Origin: Tritrichomonas musculus
Taxonomy: Eukaryota; Parabasalia; Tritrichomonadida; Tritrichomonadidae
NCBI GenBank assembly: GCA_039105265.1
Contig: JAPFFF010000034.1
Span: 1,054,001 to 1,118,000 of the forward strand
DNA: 64,000 nt
Direction of reading: 5' to 3'
Shown: positions 29,156 to 38,595 of the stretch, one piece after another
Position numbering within the stretch: the first letter of the stretch is position 1
Layout of the letters: each line of letters starts with the position of its first letter
Notes under the pieces: generated by a model
Databases searched by the model: none
The model's input: only the letters and a program-made list of their open reading frames with translations
Told to the model about the DNA's origin: nothing
Translations under genes and position numbers: made by a program

Positions 29156-30973
29156 GGGTAAGCTTAAATTTCTCTCAATTTTTTGAATAGAAGAAAAAAT
29201 TCAAAAGTTAATATTTTTGATATTTTTTTATAAAAATAGAATAAGAATAAAAAAATATCAGAAGAATTTTTTTTATTAAAAACAAACTCTTATAGAAAAT
29301 TTTTTGATTTTAATATCTCGTGAAATAAAGAAGAAAAATACAAATTCTCAGGCCAAAACTAATATTTTTTGTCGATAACTTTATTGGGATATATGGGATA
29401 AAACAATTATGATTGTATAATTATAGAAGAAGAACATTTTTTTGTTTTTGAATATTCAATGTACACAAATTTTGAATTATTATATTTTTATTATTTCAAT
29501 TTTTAAATAATCAATTTAAATATAATGGAATAAAAAAAATCCGGTTCATCGACTTGTTCAATATATGATAATGTCAGGATATCACATAGAATATGATTAT
29601 TCCTCAATCCGTATAATTGCCTTATATTTGAATTGTTGTATCGAAATTACTATAATAGATTATTTTATATTATTTGATAAGGTATATGGAATAAACTTAT
29701 AAAATGCATAAGAATTCAATAATAACATTTTTGGTGAATAATTGCTAAAATTGGATGAAAATTTGGTTTATTTTAAATCAGATGAAGCAAACAATGATGA
29801 TTGAATTAGACATTTATCTTATAAATCAATATTTAAGTTACTTAATGAATTTTTAGAACTTTTTACAAAAACACTAACAAAATTCGTCGATATATGTATT
29901 AAATATTGATATAAAATCTATATTTTTCAAAAAAAAAATATATCAATTATATGCATTATAAATTGTATTTTTGCATTATAACGATTAAAAAGGAATAAGT
30001 ATTTTATATTTTGAGAAAAAGTTAAAAAAAGAAAAGATAAAGATAGAAAAGTATTCAATTTTAAAATCTGACACAATTTATTAAATAATGAGTTTTTTTT
30101 AGATTTTTTGACTTTTTTAAGCATAAAATAAAAATTCGTCTCGGCCATTTTTTTTATTTTAAATAAATTCACATATTTCACTCTAGATGATTGATATCTC
30201 AACTTCCACGCAAGATTAAAATATTTTGTCAGGCCAAAACTAATATTTTTCGATGTTAATTATTATATATATGACACAATGTTGTATCTTTCTAATTCAT
30301 CGAAATGGTGATTATTGATTCATTAAGATTACATATTATTCAAAAACACATATGCAAATAATGAGTATTATTATCTATAGTATTGTATTGTGACAATTAA
30401 AAAAAAATAAGTATTTTATATTTTGAGAAAAAGTTAAAAAAAGAAAAGATAAAGATAGAAAAGTATTCAATTTTAAAATCTGACACAATTTATTAAATAA
30501 TGAGTTTTTTTTAGATTTTTTAATTTATTTAAGCATAAAATAAAAATTCGTCTCGGCCTTTTTTTTTATTTTAAATAAATTCACATATTTCACTCTAGAT
30601 GATTGATATCTCAACTTTCACGCAAGATTAAAATATTTTGTCAGGCCAAAACTAATATTTTTCGATGTTAATTATTATAAATATGACACAATGTTGTATC
30701 TTTCTAATTCATCGAAATGGTGATTATTGATTCACCAAGATTCCATTTATCAAAAAAATATAAATACTTGCAATAAATTTTTTATTAATATAAACCAAGC
30801 AAACACTCCGAAATGCTTATAAAGCCTTTTATGCTCCAAAAATTGATTTAAAATTTTTTTTTACATCTTCATAATAAATTGAATATAAATTATTTTTAAT
30901 CTTTCAAAATTGAATAACGAATAAAATAAATAAAATTATCAAATTTTGACTGAAGTTTGTTCAAAGCTTACCC
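29156..30973. mobile_element. piggyBac-like element, non-autonomous
   Basis: Perfect inverted ends GGGTAAGCTT (29156-29165) and AAGCTTACCC (30964-30973), each bordered by TTAA (29152-29155 and 30974-30977). TTAA target duplication with G/C-starting short ends is characteristic of the piggyBac superfamily. No transposase frame is visible in 1818 bp. Inside, about 350 bases (about 29970-30331) are repeated directly at about 30385-30743. The superfamily call rests on the ends only. Confidence 0.6.
29970..30743. repeat. Direct duplication inside the piggyBac-like element
   Basis: Two copies of about 350 bases, offset by 412, nearly identical (GTATTTTATATTTTGAGAAA through AATTCATCGAAATGGTGATT). 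A third partial match to its AGGCCAAAACTAATATTTTT part is at about 29351. This is AT-rich and noncoding. Confidence 0.7.
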
Positions 30974-31180
30974 TTAAGGAAAAAAGTAGGAAATTTGGGT
31001 ATTATTTTATTCAAAAAATAATATATATTACGATAAAAATACATATTTAAATAATAATTATTTTTTAATTAAAATTATTAAATCTTTCTCTAGATAAAGG
31101 TTTTTTATTTTTTTAAAAATTTATAACTTTTTCTTTTCAAAAAGTCAATTGGAAATTTAGTATCAATTTATAACTCTAAA

Positions 31181-32302
31181 ATGGATATTCTACAATATTT
31201 AGAGAAAATGAAGGGAACATATGAAAAATTGATAAATTTTATTGATAATCAAGATGAAAATAACAGTCTTTTGCAAGATTTGGTTAAGATATTTAATGAA
31301 AGAAATGATGTTAATGAATTCAAATTCCTTCTTCGATTAATAAAAAAGATTTCTAACAATCACCAACGCACTCCATACTTTTTCCACAGAATTGAAGCAA
31401 TTCTAAATCTTTTGAAGGATAATATGAAAAAGCAATTGACAAATGGCGAAATATTTAATATTTTTAAAAGCAATAAAAGAATCCTATTATTCCTTATCAA
31501 AGAAAAAATTCTTGAAATCGATATACCGATTTTATGTATTATGGCAGATAAACAATATTTAAATAGAAAATACATTCAGTATTTTTCACCTGAAATCAAA
31601 TCTTTGATGGAAAAATCTCCAACTCTCTTAACTAATTTAGAAAGTTATCAAATTAAAGAAATAAGTGATACAATTTCAGAAAAACTGCCTCAAAACTTTG
31701 AAGAAATGAGAGAGAAAGGAGAAGACGATAGAAATCTTTATGCAGCAATTCGAAAAGATTCTGTTCAAGAATTTCAAGAAAATTTAAAATATTCAGAAAA
31801 ATCGTTGAATTCAGAAATAATTTATTCAGATCGATATGAAACAAATTTGTTTATATTGAACAATAGAAACAAGATGATTGAATATGCAGCCATTAATGGA
31901 TCAATTCAAATTTTACAATATTTATTTTCAAAAGGAGTTGATTATGATTCATCGTTATTGTGGCTTTATGCTGTTCATAGCAACAATCTTCAAGTAATTC
32001 AATTTCTTGAAAAAAATAACGTTAAACCAAGAAATGATGACTATATGAAATGCATCAAAGAATCAATAAAATGCCACCATAATGATCTAACCAATTATTT
32101 GATATCAACCCATTTACAAAATGAAGATGAATCATCAATTTTTCTTACTTTGAATGGTTTAGCTTATTATAATTTCGAATTTATAAAAGATGATAAAGTT
32201 GATCAACGTTATTTTTACGCATTTTGCAAATACAATTATATTAATATTGTTCAATTTCTATTAAAATCAGAAGATATGAATGTAAATAAGACCTACATTT
32301 AA
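31181..32302 (+). CDS. DUF3447 protein, N-terminal reading frame of an interrupted ankyrin gene
   Basis: A 373-residue frame, paralogous to 9663 and 15997. Its helical N-terminus is MDILQYLEKMKGTYEKLINF, followed by a DUF3447 block at about 225-285 (MIEYAAINGSIQILQYLF, SSLLWLYAVH). It ends right after NIVQFLLKSEDMNVNKTYI, that is, at the end of one ankyrin repeat, with a TAA. TCAATTT lies about 17 bases before the ATG. Seven further ankyrin repeats and a C-terminal cap lie downstream as separated islands to 34569. Alone this is a truncated protein; with the islands it would equal the architecture of the intact paralogue at 15997. Confidence 0.8.
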   Translation: MDILQYLEKMKGTYEKLINFIDNQDENNSLLQDLVKIFNERNDVNEFKFLLRLIKKISNNHQRTPYFFHRIEAILNLLKDNMKKQLTNGEIFNIFKSNKRILLFLIKEKILEIDIPILCIMADKQYLNRKYIQYFSPEIKSLMEKSPTLLTNLESYQIKEISDTISEKLPQNFEEMREKGEDDRNLYAAIRKDSVQEFQENLKYSEKSLNSEIIYSDRYETNLFILNNRNKMIEYAAINGSIQILQYLFSKGVDYDSSLLWLYAVHSNNLQVIQFLEKNNVKPRNDDYMKCIKESIKCHHNDLTNYLISTHLQNEDESSIFLTLNGLAYYNFEFIKDDKVDQRYFYAFCKYNYINIVQFLLKSEDMNVNKTYI

Positions 32303-32459
32303 ATAATATTTTTTTTATGCGATTTAAATAAAAATTAAAATGATGATGTTTAGAAATCCCATTTTTTTGAATCAAATTTCAATTATTTTACAAATTTAGA
32401 AATATAGTTTTTTTGCAAGTAATATTTGAATGAAGTTTGAATTTATATTTATTTTTAAA

Positions 32460-34569
32460 ACGCCGTTAAATATAGCTATTGAAAAAGGTAATAATGAAAT
32501 TGCAAAACTTTTGCTGTCATATGATAAAATTGATGTTAATTTACAAAACATTCAATTTTGCAATTTTCTTTTAAAGTTTCAAAGCATTCAATTTTGAATT
32601 ATATTCAAAACTAATAATTCAAATAATATTTGATCTTTTGCATTAAATACAATTAATAATTATTTTTTTTAATAAGACACCTTTGTTTATTGCTATCGAG
32701 CAAGATAATCTTGAAATTGTTAATTTGCTATTAACATTTGATAATCTTGATATTAATCGTAAAACAGTTCAACATCCTTTTTGTTTTTTTATACAATTCA
32801 AACATCTTTATATTTTTTATACCATTCAAATCTATGTTTTATTAATCACATTTTAAATTAGTGATGTTTAAATATCATTTTCATTTATGTGCTTTTTAAT
32901 TTCGTTTCAAATATTTATTTGCTTTAATTACGTTCTTAAATAATAATTGTAATGACATTTAAAATTATCCTTATTTAATTCAATTCACAATTTAATAATT
33001 TTATACAGTTTATAATTCATTTTTTTATGTAATTTAACATATAAACATTTCAACACAATTTAATAACATAACATTAATATGACACCATTATGTTTAGCTA
33101 TTGAAAATAGAAATGTCGATATTGTTAAAATTTTATTATCATCAGATAAAATCAATCCAAGTATTAACAAAATTATGCTTAATTTATTTTTATACAATTC
33201 TATAATATTGTATTTAAATTCAATTTTAAAAAGTTATTTTATCATAGCATTCCAAATCATGCATTTTCTTGATGCTTTGATTCAAGTATTTCATGCTATT
33301 TTCTATCTAATATTTAAAAGATATTAAATATCAATTTATTTAACTACATTTTTCAATAGAGTTTTTCAATGGAATTTCAAAAAAAATATATTTTTACAAT
33401 GTCTACATTTGACAATTCAATTTTGTTTCAAAATAAAAAAAATTTAATGAAATTTTTAATTGAAAATTTATTCACCAATACTTAACATAGCCATTCATAA
33501 AGGTGATATCAAAATTGTTAAACTTTTATTAGAAAGTGGAAAAATTGATGTTAATTACTCAATCATTTCATCATATTTATTCATAATGTTATAGATTGTT
33601 TCTTTTTTAAAACACCATTGGAATGTGCTATTGATGAAAAAAATGTTGGAATTGTTGATCTTTTATTAGAATGCAAAGATATTGATGTTAATCATCCTTG
33701 TATTCTCTTATTTGTTTTATTTTTGAAATTTAATATCAAATGCATTTGATGAAATTTTTATATTCAATTTCTTAAATGTTGTTTAAAACTAATCATTTCA
33801 ATGATATTTAAAAATGAAATATTTCAATGACATTTTAAATATCTTTTATTTTAATTACATTTTAAAAAATATTTCTGTTTTAATTACATTTTAAAGATAT
33901 TTTTAATAATATTCTAAATCAATACTTTTTTATTCATACAATTAGAAAATCAATTATTTCAATCGAATTTTCCAATAGATTTTTTTGTTCATACAATTTA
34001 AACAATTATAATTTGTATGTAATTATACATCAAAATTTAACTCAACACCATTATACAAGGCTATTGAAACGAAAAATACTCAAATTGTTTTTCTTTTATT
34101 GAAAAATCCAAATATTGATCCGAATATTAAAACCATTTTAATAAATTAAAGTATTTTTATACAATTTCTAAATATTATTTATTACATTCTAAATCAAATG
34201 ATTTAATTACGTTTTATTTGTTATTCAATGAAGTTCAAATCAAATGATTTAATGATGTTTTTATTTTATTAATTTAATGATGAAATTCATATTTCTATTA
34301 TTATTATTTTTAAATAAAATTCTTTTTTTTGTATTTTTAATTTTACTACTCCGCTGCATCTAGCTGTCTCCAACAATGATGACTTTACTGTTCTTCTTTT
34401 ATTAAAACTTAAAAAAGTTGATATCAATGTGGTTGATAGCATTCTATAGTTCAATATTAGATGAAGTTTTAACAAATAATTTAATGATTTTATCTAAAAT
34501 AATTAATGAAAGAAGCCTATTGATTACGCAATAAGCGATTCAATCAAGAGGATGCTTGAACAAGCATAA
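32460..34569 (+). other. Ankyrin-repeat islands separated by AT-rich spacers
   Basis: Seven single ankyrin repeats of about 27 codons lie in order on the plus strand: 32460-32540, 32677-32757, 33082-33162, 33472-33555, 33612-33692, 34045-34125 and 34348-34428. A C-terminal cap (KPIDYAISDSIKRMLEQA and stop) is at 34513-34569. Each island keeps the full repeat pattern, for example TPLNIAIEKGNNEIAKLLLS ending DKIDVN, and is open. Spacers of 56 to about 350 bases contain stops and no repeats. Breaks always fall in the loop between DVN and the next TPL. Several spacers share ATACAATT-containing strings. This could be a multi-exon gene with unusual introns, or a gene expanded and killed by spacer insertion; canonical splice signals were not seen. 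Confidence 0.7.
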
Positions 34570-34841
34570 TATCTAAACAACTTAACTTAATTTCTTAATT
34601 GTCTTTTCTTTTTTTATAAAAGTTATATTTAAAATGATAGTTTAAAAAGAAATATCAAAATCACAGAACTTGAGTCGACATTATTAATTTTGCCATTCAA
34701 TTGTTCCATTTTCAAATATGAAAGTAAAAGAGTTATGATGTTTGAGTAAAATTGTGCATATATTATAGCCTTCGATTTTTATGAAAAAAGAAAAAAAAAA
34801 AACGATTTTCTCTCAAAAAGTGATTTTTTTCTCAAAAGGTG

Positions 34842-34883
<42 letters not shown>

Positions 34884-34942
34884 ATTAACAAAAAGATTCT
34901 GATATAATTAAAATATGAGATATATAAATAATTATTTATTAG
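34570..34942. other. Intergenic region with long A-run
   Basis: AT-rich; an A-run of nearly 40 bases lies at about 34843-34882. It is the convergent region between the ankyrin gene and the minus-strand gene ending at 34943. No terminator structure recognised. Confidence 0.4.
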
Positions 34943-35497
34943 TTAAATTGTAATTGGCACCGTTATATTGAAATCATAAGTTATTGTATATTCTTTACCA
35001 TCGCCAGCCAACATTTTTGGAATAACTTCATGAGTTAAATTTCTCCAAAACGTCCTAGCTTTTTGATGGATATCACCATTGCATTGAGCTTCAGCAAAAT
35101 CCCATAAGTCACTTCCAAATAAATGAATTTGAACGTTATTAAGTCCTTTTATTGGAACAAAATCATATTCAATATTAAGTGAATAAGCACCAAGAGTTGC
35201 ACATTTGAAAGCTTTACGCGAGTTTGAATCATTTTTTACGGATTTTCCAGAATCCACTGCAGCAATCATTTTTTCTTTTATTCCTTGAATAACTGTTCCA
35301 CTTTCAGGATCAAAACTTGCTTTAAATGCATCTTCATTCATCATTTGGTCATATAATGATTGATTTCCAGATATTGTACCTCCTTTCTTTGACCTATAAT
35401 AATTAATGGCATCTTTCAAACTTCCAATGGTTGTTGGACAGGTTCTATCGCGATTTGCTTCACGTAAACCTTGTAGATTTTCTTTTAAAAATTCCAT
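34943..35497 (-). CDS. Orphan protein, 184 residues
   Basis: Complete frame with ATG at 35495-35497 and an initiator TCATTTTC on the minus strand directly upstream (35501-35508). Composition is that of a globular soluble protein: an N-terminal helical part (FLKENLQGLREANRDRTCP), a Gly/Lys stretch, and a C-terminal half with IHLFGSDLWDFAEAQCNGDI and FWRNLTHEVIPKMLAGDGKE, ending in alternating beta-type residues (YTITYDFNITVPITI). No signal peptide or membrane segment. Less AT-rich than its surroundings, as expected for a real gene. I do not recognise the family. Confidence 0.75.
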   Translation of the reverse strand: MEFLKENLQGLREANRDRTCPTTIGSLKDAINYYRSKKGGTISGNQSLYDQMMNEDAFKASFDPESGTVIQGIKEKMIAAVDSGKSVKNDSNSRKAFKCATLGAYSLNIEYDFVPIKGLNNVQIHLFGSDLWDFAEAQCNGDIHQKARTFWRNLTHEVIPKMLAGDGKEYTITYDFNITVPITI

Positions 35498-35500
35498 TGA

Positions 35501-35508
35501 GAAAATGA
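35501..35508 (-). promoter_or_regulatory. Initiator-like TCATTTTC for the 35497 gene
   Basis: The complement of 35501-35508 reads TCATTTTC, three bases before the ATG, matching the trichomonad initiator pattern. Confidence 0.6.
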
Positions 35509-36677
35509 ATCGTTTATAGATACAACTTTTTCTTAAGATTATTTATTTTTAAAAATGTGTTTATAAAGAATTAGAAATTATTATTTCCTTTTAAAAAGTA
35601 TTATTTATTTATACTTTAATATATATACATATATATTAGAATGTTAATATAAAAATTTAGCTATTTAAGAGAATATTTTAATAATTTAGTTTTTTTTATT
35701 ATAAATAAATTCATATTCAATATTTTATACGATAATGAAAATTGAGATTTTTATTTTTACTTCCTATGAAAAAATAATTTTAATTGAATTACTCTTAACA
35801 CACTTATAAAACAAGAATAATACGATAAAATAATTAAAATATTTGGTGGTTATCATAATCATTGGCATGAATATTAATATTATAGTCTCCCTTCTTCTTT
35901 TACACGTCCAAAAAGATGTTTAATGGCTACAGATCACGATTGCAGTATTTTTTTCAAAATTATAATCTTAAATAAATAATTAAATTGTTATATTAAAGAT
36001 CGAATACAATACTATTAATCAATTTACCAGATGATTTATTAAATTAAATTGAAAGGAATTCTTTTTTTTTTTTTTTTATCAATTTTTTTGTTTGCTCTGT
36101 CAATCACCATGAAATTGTTGAAAAAAAATGAAACTTATTTAGAATTTAAGCTTGAAACAATGGAAGGATTAATAGTTGATCCACCTAAAATACTTATAAT
36201 GGTTGGCTCCCAATTGAAATAATTTATTACTTCCACATATCTTTTTCATTTTTACCAATTTGTTCAAATATATGAGTGAAAATGAGTATTTTAATATTTT
36301 GTATAATATATCATTATGTTTGAGACCGAATTGATGAATGAAATAAAATATATATATATTCAATCTTATCTTATTATATTGTTATATATCCAAAGAGTTC
36401 AATTGATAACAAACCAATGAAATAGTCGAGTTTTCTGTTTAATTAATTTGAATATCCATTCAAAAATTGAGAACTTTAAATTCAAATTTTTCATTCAATC
36501 TCAAAAATTGCCGAAAAATTTTTTTTCTGTAAAAAAATAAATAATTACAACAACAAACTATGCATATAATTTTTTAAATAACAACAACAAAAAAAAAAAA
36601 AAAAAAGCATTTCATACAAATTACGATTCAATTAAAGCCAACTTTTTGAAAAGAAAAATAATATAGAGTCATCACTG
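35509..36677. other. Intergenic region
   Basis: About 1.2 kb of AT-rich DNA with T- and A-runs (36062-36078, 36588-36606). No gene, RNA or clear inverted repeat found. Confidence 0.4.
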
Positions 36678-38168
36678 CTATTTCAAATTAGGAAGCCCTG
36701 GAATGTTACCTGTGCTTCTTGCTGACTTCACTTCTCTAGTCGTGAAGAAAGGATGCCTCAAAGCTTCTTCCGCTGTTATTCTTTCATTTTGGTTCCAAAC
36801 GAAGCATTTTCCAAGCAGATCGATCAGCAAAGGATCCTTCAGCTTTGTCATTTCATTGAGGGCCAAGCTTCCCACTTTTCTCTTCCTTCTTGCCTGTGAC
36901 CGAACGAGTGGCGTGTAACTGTTATCGAAGAAATAGTTCTTCCTGCTTGAAGCATCAATCACGTCGCGAGGAGGAAGTCCGAAAACCTCCATGTACATCT
37001 CGAGCTGCTCAGCTTCGTCAGTTCCTGGAAAGAGCGGTTTTCCGCCGTTCATCAATTCGGCGATGATGCAAGCACAGCTCCAAACGTCCATCGGTGGTCC
37101 GTAAGGAATTCCGAGGATGACTTCAGGAGCACGATAAAATCTACTCTGAATGTACAATTGCCTTTGCCTTCCAATGTAGCAGGAACTTCCGAAATCGATG
37201 ATTTTTACTTTCAATGAATTCGAATTTGAGTTTGAATTCGAATTTGAAGATGCAACCAGAATGTTTTCTGGCTTCAAATCGCAATGAACAACGTAATTTC
37301 GATGAATGAAAGCTAGTCCATTAAGCACATCAAACGCAATTGCTTTTATTTGAGAACTGCTCATTGGCTGAGAATGCATCGTTGACTTGCTGAATTCATA
37401 AAGATTCTGTCCCAGAATCTCAAAAGAAACGCAGATGTGATTTCTGAAGATGAAATAGTCAATGCTTCGAATTACACTCGAATTCTCATGCCCCGCAACT
37501 CCATTCAAATGCTGCAAAATGGATATCTCAAGTTCTCCTTGTTGCCGCATGTTTTCGCAGTTAATGATCACTTTGACCGCAACATTCGTCTTCGTTTTGT
37601 GATCGTAGCATCGAAGCACTTCACCATAAACGCCTTTGCCAAGAACAGCTCGTATTTCAAAGCGATACGCAAGTTGGTCACCGATAACTGCCTTGTAATG
37701 ATGATTGTCATCGTCATAGCCATGGTTCAAACCGGTAGAATTTGGCTTGATTTTCTTTGATTTTTGGCCAAGATAATAAATTTCATCATAAATCATGATT
37801 TCGTCGAGTTCGTAACTCGTTAGTGAGGAAAGATAGCGTGATTTGGCTTCTTCTGGAGTAATCGGAGCTTCTTTGATGATTCCATCTGAGTTGATTCGAT
37901 ATGGAGATGGAGATTTGGATAATTTATTGCGAAATCGTGGATTAGTTGATCTTGCTGTATAGGCATTCCTTTGTTTGGATTTTGGTATCTTGACTTGATG
38001 TGAAATATTATAGTTGTCTTCTTGTCTTTGAGTTAATGACGGAATTGGAGATGATGTTTTTTTGGAACGAAGAGTTTTGGATTTTGATATGGGTTCATCA
38101 GATTTTTGGGGATTTCTTGGTATCGAATGTCTTACCATGTGCTTTTTTGGAGGCTCGACTTTAAACAT
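36678..38168 (-). CDS. Class II DYRK-family protein kinase, 496 residues
   Basis: Dual-specificity Tyr-regulated kinase of the CMGC group. A basic Ser/Pro-rich N-terminus (1-100) precedes a DYRK-homology box (about 104-141, SSLTSYELDEIMIYDEIYYL), as in DYRK2/Pom1-type kinases. The kinase domain is about 170-476: glycine loop GKGVYGEV (177-184), Lys199 in VAVKV, catalytic HCDLKPEN (295-302), DFGSS (326-330), activation segment LYIQSRFYRAPEV (338-350) and the CMGC insert. The activation loop keeps the second Tyr (339) of the YxY motif, but the first is Gln337. The start is the ATG at 38166-38168; the longer frame begins with GTG. An Asn-Ser dipeptide run sits at 308-318. Class II DYRKs regulate growth, polarity and cell cycle in other eukaryotes. 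It looks intact. Confidence 0.93.
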   Translation of the reverse strand: MFKVEPPKKHMVRHSIPRNPQKSDEPISKSKTLRSKKTSSPIPSLTQRQEDNYNISHQVKIPKSKQRNAYTARSTNPRFRNKLSKSPSPYRINSDGIIKEAPITPEEAKSRYLSSLTSYELDEIMIYDEIYYLGQKSKKIKPNSTGLNHGYDDDNHHYKAVIGDQLAYRFEIRAVLGKGVYGEVLRCYDHKTKTNVAVKVIINCENMRQQGELEISILQHLNGVAGHENSSVIRSIDYFIFRNHICVSFEILGQNLYEFSKSTMHSQPMSSSQIKAIAFDVLNGLAFIHRNYVVHCDLKPENILVASSNSNSNSNSNSLKVKIIDFGSSCYIGRQRQLYIQSRFYRAPEVILGIPYGPPMDVWSCACIIAELMNGGKPLFPGTDEAEQLEMYMEVFGLPPRDVIDASSRKNYFFDNSYTPLVRSQARRKRKVGSLALNEMTKLKDPLLIDLLGKCFVWNQNERITAEEALRHPFFTTREVKSARSTGNIPGLPNLK

Positions 38169-38595
38169 AATAAAATTTTCTAAATTTGAGAAAATTTTGT
38201 TTTCAATAAGCTTTATCAAAAAAATTGAATTTTCGAATTGCTTCACGTACTTTTATTTTTTTTTTTTTATAGTAGATTTAAATGTTCTTAATTTATTTAT
38301 TTATTTTAGAAAGTTTTTATTATTTAAATAATTATTCAAAAATTATGAGTAAATGAATTTTAAAACACACCTTTATTGCATTAAAAATTTAAAATAACTA
38401 AAAAATATATTTATTATTAAATTATATATAAATAAAAATATTATAATTATGAAATATTATTATATTTAATTTTTTATATAATAATATTTATACGCATTTA
38501 ATATTGAAATATTAAAAAATAAGTTCAATTATCTTTAATAAAAAATTGTATAATTATTTTTTTAATTCTGTTAAACAATTTATCCATATCAATTA
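38169..38595. other. Divergent intergenic region
   Basis: 427 bases between divergent genes, extremely AT-rich. TCAATTA lies four bases before the ATG at 38596 and is the likely initiator of the BspA-like gene; on the minus strand TCAAATTT lies about 20 bases before the kinase ATG. Confidence 0.5.

Noticed and set aside
33079-33327. 82-residue frame starting at an ATG.
   Set aside because: Its first 27 codons are ankyrin island 3; the rest is AT-rich spacer translation, so it is not a separate gene.
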